Source of the DNA: Nitrospira lenta
Lineage (GTDB): Bacteria; Nitrospirota; Nitrospiria; Nitrospirales; Nitrospiraceae
DNA length: 64,000 bases
Assembly (NCBI RefSeq): GCF_900403705.1
Contig: NZ_OUNR01000016.1
Coordinates: 360,751-424,750, forward strand
Direction of reading: 5' to 3'
Within the stretch, counting starts at the first letter, position 1; each line of letters begins with the position of its first letter. Of this stretch, positions 16,300-26,900 are shown in pieces. Both the position numbers and the translations under genes were made by a program. Under the pieces are notes generated by a model. That model was not told the origin of the DNA and made no database searches. It saw only the letters and a list, made by a program, of their open reading frames with translations.

Positions 16300-17934
16300 T
16301 CAGGAGGGCACGACTTTTCCGTTCTCCAGTTTGATGACCCGATCGCCGAGATGAAAATACCGGTCATCGTGCGTAATGACAACCACGCTCTTCCCTCTCG
16401 CACGAAGTTCCGGCAGCAGTTTCATATAGAAGACGTCCTTATACTGTGGATCCTGATCGGCGGCCCACTCATCAAACACATACACGGGTCGGTCCTCCAA
16501 ATACGCGGTCAGCAGGGCCAGCCGTTTGCGCTGCCCTTGGGACAAATCGATCGTGGAGAATCTTCCTTCCTTCACCTTCACCTTGTGATCCAGCTGCAAG
16601 CTGGAGAGATACCCGGCCGCCGAGGTCCGAATCCGCTCTTCTTCAATACCTAACAGTTTCTCAAATAAGTAAAAATCAGAAAACACCACGGAGAAATGCT
16701 CGCGGTACCAGTCTCGGTTGGCATCCGCGATCACAGTCCCGTTCAGCGATACTTCGCCCGCATGCGGGACATACAAGCCAGAGAGTAGCTTGACGAACGT
16801 CGATTTCCCGCTGCCGTTTCCTCCAATCACAAAGGACAATTCACCGGGACACAGCGTCAAGCTGATCGGGCCAAGTGCAAACGGATCGTTTCCATGACTG
16901 TCGGTGGCGTATTGAAACGTGACCGACTCCAATGTCAGAGAATCCAGCCGCGTGGCCGCCACCGGCAAAACAGCGCTGGGGAGGCTCTCGGAAGATTTAT
17001 CCAAGGACACACCCAGCCTCTGGATATTCTCAAACGCGACCTGCCCGCGTTCGACGGTCGGCAAGATACCAATGATCCCCCAAATGGGAGACATCATATA
17101 CAGCAAGACCACGACATATCCGATCAATGACTCCGTCGATAGCGGAAACATCAGAGGGAACACAAACAGGATAATGCCGATCATGGAATAAAATGCGAAA
17201 TGCGACCAGGCTTCGGCAATCGCATATTGCCTGGCGGCATCAATACTGGTTCGCCGGTATAGATCGGCCGCTCCGTGGAGCTCCTGATCGATAAATTCTG
17301 TGCGCCGTTGTCTGTGAAGGGTCAACTCCTTGATCCCTTCCGTCAAAGACCGGAAATGCCGGAACAACTGCGCCCTAGCCTCCCGAGATGAGTGAATGGT
17401 CGAAAACGCCCTGGTATGCAACCAGTGATACCCCCACGCACCCAGCAGTGTGGCCGTCACGACGAGCAGAAACGTCGGCCATGACAACCAGAGCAGATAG
17501 ACTCCGCACCCCAGAACGATGGCCGCATTCATCGCCAGTTGCGGCAAGCACTGGATCGACCAGGCCAGCATGCTCACGTCGTCCGTCAGGGTGACCAGGA
17601 TATTCGCATGACCGTACGTCTCGGTACGGCGATACGGAGATTGGAGGATTTTCTTACAGAGCGTGAGCGAGAGATCGAGCGTCGTGTCTTGAGCAAACCG
17701 CGTCAGGGTCAATTGCGAGATAATCTGGGTGGCGAGTTTTCCCGCCACGACGGCCACAAACCCCAGCGCCAGTAGGCTTTCTTGGTCATGCCGCTGTTGC
17801 AGCACTCGATTGATCAGGGCCAGCACGCCCGCGCTACAGAGTCCGGACAACACCCCCACGCAGACCATAGCGGCCATCACGGAGCGCGAACGCTGAAAAA
17901 GAAACGAGACAAACCCTGGAAGGCGGATGTTCAT
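16300..17934 (-). CDS. Cyclic-peptide-export-type ABC transporter (SyrD/PvdE-like)
   Basis: A 544-aa half-transporter with an N-terminal six-helix membrane domain and a C-terminal ATPase. Walker A is VIGGNGSGKSTFVKLL, the signature is LSQGQRKRLAL, and Walker B is VYVFDEWAADQDP. The divergent LSQGQ signature and length are typical of the SyrD/PvdE group that moves nonribosomal peptides across the inner membrane. Its start overlaps the NRPS stop (ATGA at 17931-17934). It likely exports the lipopeptide made by that synthetase. Confidence 0.9.
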   Translation of the reverse strand: MNIRLPGFVSFLFQRSRSVMAAMVCVGVLSGLCSAGVLALINRVLQQRHDQESLLALGFVAVVAGKLATQIISQLTLTRFAQDTTLDLSLTLCKKILQSPYRRTETYGHANILVTLTDDVSMLAWSIQCLPQLAMNAAIVLGCGVYLLWLSWPTFLLVVTATLLGAWGYHWLHTRAFSTIHSSREARAQLFRHFRSLTEGIKELTLHRQRRTEFIDQELHGAADLYRRTSIDAARQYAIAEAWSHFAFYSMIGIILFVFPLMFPLSTESLIGYVVVLLYMMSPIWGIIGILPTVERGQVAFENIQRLGVSLDKSSESLPSAVLPVAATRLDSLTLESVTFQYATDSHGNDPFALGPISLTLCPGELSFVIGGNGSGKSTFVKLLSGLYVPHAGEVSLNGTVIADANRDWYREHFSVVFSDFYLFEKLLGIEEERIRTSAAGYLSSLQLDHKVKVKEGRFSTIDLSQGQRKRLALLTAYLEDRPVYVFDEWAADQDPQYKDVFYMKLLPELRARGKSVVVITHDDRYFHLGDRVIKLENGKVVPS

Positions 17935-20900
17935 GCGGACTGATTGTTGCGCGCCGGCATTCCAACCTCAGCAGCGCGATCCAGGCCCTTCTGGAGATGA
18001 CTCTGCAAATGACCGGCAAGGTCTTCCACAAACGGCGACACGAACAGGCGGCCGGAGTCCTCGGCCGGAATATGCACGGTACAGCTCGATTCCGTGCCTA
18101 ATTCCTGCCATCGATGCCGAGTGTCGGGAATGACATCGTCAACGTGCCGGTTGGATGCCACCACATTCACGACCCGAGCGGCAATCGGCTGCACTCGATA
18201 CCTGGCTACGGCTAGGAGCGTGGCCTCCGTCAATCGCTGCACTTGAAAATCCCTATCCTGGATATGATCCGTGAGGGACTGCGAAAACAAAGATAACGCC
18301 ACGTGAGTTTTGCGTGCAATATTCGCCCACCACTCGTTCATCGGTAACCGCGACAGGCTTCGGATATCTCCGACAATCTTGCCTAGCACGATCATGGACA
18401 TGCTGGCCTTCGCCAGCAGACGATGCCTATACCTGCGGTACGAATCAGGATGCCACGTATCCATCATGAAGAGAGTGACCTGGCACCCTAGCGCAATAAG
18501 CTGCCTAGCCATTTCATATCCAATCAGCCCTCCGGTACAAACTCCGCCGATCAGATACGGTCCATCGGGATGCATGCGCCGCACTTCCTGCACATAGTGG
18601 GAGGCCATCTCCGGCACCGAGGTAAACGGCGCTTCTTTTCCATCGAGCCCCCTCGCCTGCAATCCATAGAGCGGCTGTTCCGTCCCAAGAATGCGCGCCA
18701 GCTTGGCAAAGACGAGGACATTCCCACCGACGCCCGGCACCATAAACAATGGCAATCCGGTTCCGCTTGGCTGGATCGCGACCAGAGATTGCCACGGGGG
18801 AACCCAACTTGCTTTGGTCAGCACAGCGGCAAGCTCGGCGATCGTCGGAGCTTGAAACAGGGTGGCTAAGGGAAGTTGCTTCTCAAACACGAGCTCCAGC
18901 TGATAAAACAACTGCGCCGCCTTGAGAGAATGTCCGCCAAGGTCAAAAAAATTGTCGTGAATCCCGATCTCCTGTATCCCAAGAACCTGCTGCCACAGCG
19001 CCGTCAGCTGGACTTCCATTCCGTTTCGCGGGCCGACATACGGTTGACCGGCTATATGGCCAGACAGCTCCGGTTGAGGCAAGGCCCGCACATCAATTTT
19101 CTTATTGGCCGTTAAGGGGAACGCATCAAGGAACACAAAGAAGGAGGGCACCATATACTCGGGCAGCACCGCGCGCAGGAAGGACCGCAGTTCTTCCGCT
19201 CCTGCCTCCTGCCCTTCCTGCAACACCAGATACGCCGCCAACTGTTTCATACCATGCTGATCATCGCGCGCGGTCACGACCGTTTGTTTGATTTTGGCGT
19301 GACGGCTGAGCGTGGCTTCAATTTCGCCCAGCTCGATACGGAATCCTCGAATCTTGACCTGATGATCGATCCGTCCCAGATGGACAATTTTCCCGTCGGG
19401 TCGATAACGCCCGAGGTCACCGGTCCGATAGAGCCTGGCGTCCGGATGAAGGGAGAACGGGTGAGGGATAAATCGGTCCGCCGTAAGGTCCAGGCGGCCA
19501 TGATACCCCCGCGCCACCCCATCCCCTCCGATATAGATTTCTCCGGCGACACCGACCGGGACCGGCTGTAAATACGGATCGAGGACGTACACATCCGTAT
19601 TCGCGATCGGGCGGCCAATCGTGATTTCAGAAGAATCCTGGCTGATACGATCGAGCGTCGACCAGATCGTCGTTTCCGTCGGACCATACATGTTCCAGAG
19701 CGCCTTGGTTCTGTCACGCAGTGCGACCGCAAGATCCTGAGGAAGCGCTTCCCCTCCGCAGAGAGCGGTCAACGAAAAACTCCCGGCCCATCCCGCCTCA
19801 AGGAGAAGCCGCCAGGTTGCGGGAGTCGCCTGCATGATGGTCGGCTGGACTCGTGCAAGGGTGTCTCGAAGCTTATGTCCGTCCGTAGCGACCGCGCGAC
19901 TGACAATCTCCACCCGCCCTCCGACAAGGAGCGGCAGATAGAGTTCCAGTCCTGCGATGTCGAAAGACAGTGTCGTGACAGAGAGAACGGTATCACTCCG
20001 AGTACAGCCCGGCTGACGCTTCATGGACCAGAGGAAATTCATCAGCGAACGATGCTGAATTTCCACACCTTTCGGTTGCCCGGTCGATCCCGAGGTGTAG
20101 AGGATGTAGGCAAGATCTTGCCCGGTGGCCAAGGGTGGAAGATTGTGCTCATCGCCTTCCGAAAAGACGTGTCCCTCGCGATCAAAACACCAGACACGGC
20201 ACGATTGGCCACTAAAACGATCAGACAACGCCGTGGTCGTGATGACGAGCGGGGCCCCGGAGTCTTCCACCATAAACCGGACGCGATCGCGTGGATAATC
20301 GGGATCAAGCGGGACATAACATCCCCCGGCCTTCATCACCGCGAGTAACACCGGAACCATGTCCACCGACCGCTCCAGACAGACGCCGACGGCCACCCCT
20401 GGAGAGACGCCCATTCCCCGCAAGGCTCGCGCTAACTGATTCGCCATCCCGTTGAGTTCACGATAGGTAAGCGCGCGATTGTCCATCGACACGGCAACGG
20501 CATCGGGAGTTTCTTCAGCCCGTCCTTCAATGTGCTCCGGCAGACAATCCGTATGGGGATATTCAGCCGCCGTCCGGTTCCACTCATACAGAATGCGCGA
20601 ACGCTCTATCTCCCCCAGCATTTTCAGATCAGACACTCGCGCCTGCGGGTTCGTCATCGCACTCTCGATCAACGCCAGATAATGTCCGGCAAAGCGCTCG
20701 ATGGTTTCGCGCATGAAAAGCGCTGAATTGAAGGTGAAATACGCCTTCTTCGCGACTTCCAATTCGATGGACAGACTCAAGTCGAACTGGGCGGAACCAG
20801 GCTCAACTTCGAATGGCGCCCACTCCAATCCATAGAGTTGAATATCGCTGATCGGCGCATTGGCCATGTTGAACAAGACTTGGACCAGCGGCGCCATACT

Positions 20901-23900
20901 CGCATCGCGTTCGATCTGAAGACTTTCCACCAGTTTATCAAAAGGATAATCCTGGTTGGCAAACGCGCCCAGTGCGGCATGCTTCATACGCTCCAAAAGC
21001 CCTGCAAACGTAGGATTGCCGCTGACATCGACGCGAAGCGCCAGGGTATTGACGAATGTTCCAATCAACTGCTCCATCAGCATATGCGTCCGGTTCGCGA
21101 TCGGACAGCCGACGGCCAGGTCCACCTGCCCCGTATAGCGGCTCAAGAGCAGCTGAAAGCAGGCTAACAGCGTCATAAAGGGAGTCACGTGCTGGTCGGC
21201 GCTGAACTGTTTGAGTCGTTGGATCACGGAATCCGGAATATCTACCGCGCACAGCCCCCCCTCAAACGTTTGGACGGCCGGCCGCGGGAAGTCCGTGGGA
21301 AGGTGGAGGATGGGAAGCTGCTCCAGCGTGTTCGTCCAATACTGCTCTTGCGCGGCTAGGACCGCTTCCGTCATACACCGGCGCTGCCACACCGCGTAGT
21401 CCGCGTATTGGATGGGCAGGGTCATTTCGGGCAACGGTTGTCCCTGACATAACGCATTGTAGTATGCGGAAAAATCGCGCCCAAGAATTCCAAAGGACCA
21501 TTGATCCCCGACAATATGATGTAGATTGAGGACAATCAGATGATCTTCTTGATCGAGCGTGATCAGCGAGATTCTCGCGAGCGGCCCTTTCTCGAGATCA
21601 AACGGGCGAGCCCCTTCTTGTTCGGCAATGCGTCGGGCTTCTCCCTCGCGTTGATCCGTCGGAATCCTGCGCAGGTCGATCTCAACCAAATGAGGAGCCT
21701 CCCATGGCGCAATACGCTGCTCCAACCCGGCCCCGGTCATCGCAAAGGTGGTTCGAAACGCTTCGTGGCGTTGAGCGAGCAAATTTACAACCTGCCGGAC
21801 CACAGGCACGCTCATCGCTCCCTTATGGCGAGAGACGAACAGAAGATTGTACGCCGTGGCCTCCGGCGCCAGTTGCTGAACAAACCACATGCGCTGCTGC
21901 GAGAAGGACAGCGGCAACGCCCCCTCACGCGAGACCGGCACAATCGGCGGCAAGGGCGACGGCGCGTTCCCCCGATGCTGTTCCACGCGAATCAACTCAG
22001 CAACACCGGCAATCGTCGGCGACTCGAACATCGAACGCAATGGAAGCTCCACGCGAAACACTTCGCGAATGCGCGAGATCACCTGCGTGGCCAAAAGCGA
22101 ATGGCCACCCATAGCAAAGAAGTTTTGATGGATATCGATCGTCCGCTCTCCCAGCACATCACGCCAAATATCGAGCAGCCCCTGCTCAATTGGATCGCGA
22201 GCCCGAACGGAGGCGGTTTCGCTCCGGTTCCCACCCAATGTGTATTGTTGAAGCGCCTGCCGATCGACCTTTCCATTGGAAAGATACGGAAGCCCATCGA
22301 TCGCAAACACGGCGGCGGGAACCATGTAGGAAGGAAGTGTCCGTTTGAGCAGCTCATGGAGATAGGGACTGGCTGATCCCGGCGCCTGATCGGACGTCAC
22401 AAAGGCAATGAGACTCGGCCCTGTGGTCATATCATCTCGCACGACCACGGCAGCGGCACGGACCCCCGGTAATCCGCTCAGGGCAGATTCAATTTCGCCG
22501 AGTTCGATACGATACCCACGCACTTTTACTTGGCTATCCGCGCGCCCAACATACTCGATATTCCCATCCTGGCGTATCAGCCCAAGATCGCCCGTCTTAT
22601 AGAGACGGGATTCCGGCACAAATGGATTGGCGATAAATTTGATACTCGTCAGTTCAGGAAGATTCAGATACCCTCTCGCTAAACTGCCCCCGCCGATTAC
22701 AATCTCTCCCACCACCCCAACGGGAACTGGAGACAACCCTTCATCAAGCAGATAGATGGCGGCGCCGGCAATGGGCTTTCCAATGGGAATGCGTCCGCCC
22801 GACTCGGTTCCAGTTGTCCGGTACACGCTCGACCACACGGTCGCTTCCGTCGGTCCATACTCGTTATACAGCGCCGCCTCCTGAAGCCGTTCATAGTGCC
22901 GCCGCACCAGCGAGACCGGGAGGCTTTCTCCGGCTGACACCACCACTCGGAGTGAACGGAGTGAAGGGATGGCCACGTCACGCAACATCGCCTCGTAGAG
23001 CGATGGCACGAGCACAATGTGGGACACCTGATGCCGAGAGATCAGCGCGCCGAGTTGTTCTGGATCTCGATAATGGTCTTCCGTCGGGATGACGAGAGTC
23101 CCTGCATGAAGCAGCGTCCAGAAGATGCTTGTCACGGACCCGTCAAAGGCAATCGGAAAGGTCAAGAGACAGCGTTCGACCGGATCTTTGTAATATTGTA
23201 GTCGCGCCAAAAGAGAATGCAGGAGGGCCCCCTGCGTAATCTCCACCCCTTTGGGCCGACCCGTCGATCCTGAGGTGTAGATAACATAGGCAGCATGGTC
23301 GAGCTCCTGTCGCGGCCACGCCACCTGCCCACCGTGATACGGCCCCTCTCCGGCAAGTGACTCTAGCTCGATGACCGGGCCGCCGCCATATGGAAGCGTG
23401 GCGCGCAGATGCCGTTGCGTCACCAGAAGCGCGACTCCGGCATCCTTGAGAATCAATCTCTGCCGCTGTTCCGGCGCACTGGCGTCCAAGGGCACATAGG
23501 CGGCACCGGCTTTCAGAATGCCAAGAATCCCGATGAGACTCGAGAGTGAGCGATCAACGCACAACCCGACTCGGGCATTGCTTCCTCCAGTGGCGTCATG
23601 CACCGCCCTGGCAAGCCGATCCACACGCTCGACGAGCTCGCGATAGGACAGCGTCTCTTCCCCACACACCGCCGCCGCCCTCTCGGGAGCTTGCTTGAGG
23701 CAAGCCTCGATCATCGGCATAATTGATGTGGTCTGCTGCACATCGACCGTACCGCGGTTCCACTCAATCAGCAGCTGCTCTCGTTCATCGTGCGTCAGCA
23801 GCGGCAGATCCAGAAGACGCGAATCAGGATTTTCGATCAGACCTTTCAAGATAATTTCGATCTGGGCAAGCATCCGATCGACCGTTTCGCCGTCGAACAA

Positions 23901-26900
23901 TGCCCGGTCATAGAGCATCACCAGCTCAAGCCCGTCGACTCCATTGACCACCAGCAACGTGAGATCAAGCTCGACGGCCACGTCGTCAATCGGAATGTGT
24001 CTGACAGACAACCCATCAAGACGCAACTCGCTGAGCGGATCGTCCTCCCACACCATCATGACATTGAACACATGCGGTGAGTCAGCGGCTCTTCGCCCCT
24101 TGAGCGAGCCGATCACCCGTTCGAACGGCACGTCTTGATGGTCATAGGCATCACAGACCGTCTGGCGAGCGAGTCGGAGGAGCTGGGCTCCCGTCTCGAC
24201 AGCTGAGAGATCCATGCGCAAGGCTACGGTATTGGCGCAATATCCCACCACCCCCTGCCACCGCGCTTGGCGACGATTCGCCACGACCGTGCCGATGACG
24301 ATATCTGCAGTCCGGGTCGCGCGTTGGAGCCAGGCAGACAAGGCGGAATAGACCGCCATGAATTTGGTCGCGCCCTGCCTACTGCAGAATGCTTCTAGGT
24401 CGGCCACCATTGGTCCGGGAAGCACGCGGATTCTCGATCCACCCTGGAACAGCGGCACGCGAGGACGCGGGCGGTCGGAGGGTAGATCAAGCACAGATGG
24501 CAGATGGTCCAACTGCCGTTGCCAATATCCCAGCTGCGTGACGTATCGTTCACTCTCCGACTGATTTCTCTGCCATTGGCTGAATTCAAGGTACGATCGC
24601 TCCGAACGCGAGGAAACCGTTCCGTGACCGTTGACATGCGCCCCGTACTGCTCCGTGAGCTCCCGGCAGAGTAACCGCAATGACCATCCATCCGAGACGA
24701 GTCGATGAACGGTCAAGACGCAGCGATGCTCTCCATCACCGGTCTCAAGCAGAAGCACCCTGAGCAAGGGAGGGTTTCCCAAATCAAATGGAACGAGTAC
24801 TTCCTCTCGAATCCTCCGTCTGATTTCCATCTCACGATTCGACGGAGGGATATCGCACAAGGAAGCCCACGTGATCTTCGCGACGGCCTCGGTCGAATTC
24901 GCCTGATAGGGAAGCTCACCGACGGACGCAAACCCCATCTTCAATATGTCATGCCGCTGCACAAGCCCTTGAATGCTGGCACTAAAAACAGGAAGGTCTA
25001 ACCGTCCGGACAACCTCATTCCGATGGAAATGTGATTCAACGCGCTGCCAGGCTGTACTTGCTCCAAAAACCACAGCCGCTCTTGACTGGAGGACAGCGG
25101 ATACTGCCCGACGTCCCCGCTCTCTGCCAACAGGCCGCTCTCATCGGACCTCGGCTCGTCGGCCAGCCCTCGCGAGCTCGCTCCTATTCTTGAAGAGGAC
25201 TCTGGAAGAGACGTCAGAAGATACGCCGCGAGATCCCGCACCGTCCCCTGGCCAAATAGCTGACCGAACGAAAGATCAACCCCGAACTCCTGCTCAAGTC
25301 GATTCTTGACCAGGCTGGTCCCGAGAGAATCCAGACCGATATTCACCAAAGGCATTCCCACTTTGATTCTGGAGACCGGGAGCCCTGATTGCTCTGCAAA
25401 CACACGCATCACATATTCTTCAAGTCCGTCACGGCTCTTCAGCAGATCGCGGACATTTTGGGAGCCGTCACTGCGTGACTCCGAACCAGCCACGGCCTCT
25501 TCAGTGGAGAGCATCTGCAGCGAAAGCACAGCCAGAGAATTCTCCAGATAGGCTTTTCGGCAAGCTTGCCGTTGTACCTTTCCGCTTGACGTCTTTGGAG
25601 TCGTTCCGTGACGTACCAACACAATGCCCCACACCGGAACTTCAAACCGTTCCGCCAAAATAACGCGAACGGCCGTCGCCACCTCGTCGGCCCGAAGATC
25701 TTGTTGCCGATCAACTTCAAGCACCATGATCAGACGCTCGACCTCGTCCACTTCGACCGAGAACGCCACGCATCCGCCAGTGCGCACCATCGGGTGACAG
25801 CCGTCAACGGCCGCCTCCAAGTCTTGCGGATAGATGTTTCTCCCGTTCAAAATAATCAGATCTTTTAGACGACCCGTAATGACAATCTGTCCGTCGCTGA
25901 AGAACCCCAAATCCCCCGTGCGCAGGAAATGTTCGGCTGGCCGGCCGGAAACCTGCGCGTTGAAGGCCTCGCTGGTCGCCTCGTCCCTTCGCCAATACCC
26001 TAAGGCCACACTTGGACTGGACACCCAGATCTCTCCAACTTGGCCGGCCGCACATTCCACACCGCTTCCAGGCTCAACGATGATGACCTGAGAACCCGGG
26101 AGCGGATGGCCGCATCCGACAAGCTCGCGTGCACCCACCTGACCCGAGCTTCGAGATTCGACCCGATGCGACTCAAGCGCAGCCGAATCCACCGTGATCA
26201 TATGGGGCAATTCAGACCGCGACGTACTGGATACGACCAGGGTGGCCTCAGCCAACCCATACGCCGGCATAAATGCATTCCCCTTGAATCCGTGGGGAGC
26301 AAACACCTGGGTAAACGCATTGATCGTCCGATGGTGAATAGGCTCGGCGCCACAACTGGCCACCGCCCAGCGTGCGAGATCGCCGGACCAGCCCGGTTGC
26401 TTCTGATACGCCTTCACACAAGCATCATAGGCGAAGCTCGGAGCGCCGCTATGCGTGATATCCCAGCGGTCGATGGCCTCAAGCCAGCGGAGCGGCCGCC
26501 GAAGAAATGTCAGCGGTGAGAGAAGGAACGCCGGAATGCCCGCATAGAAAGGCGCAAGGATTCCGTGCACCAATCCATAATCATGAAAATACGGGAGCCA
26601 GCATAACGAGCGGCTCTCAGCATTGACTCCCGCTATCTGCCGGATGGCCTCGCATTGCGCCAGGACATTGCGGTGACTGATCATCACGCCGCGGGGTGTC
26701 GCCGTTGAACCGGAGGTATATTGCAAATAGGCCAGATCCGAGATCGGTGAACGGCGTTCCAGACTTGGCCACGCCTCACCCGCCGGTTGATCAGTAGCCA
26801 GCCATTGGACCTGGCGGTCCGTTGCCACAAAGGATTGCTCCGCACACAGCGCTTGAATACCGGATGTCGTCAGAACGAGCGCGGCTTGCGCATCATGCAG

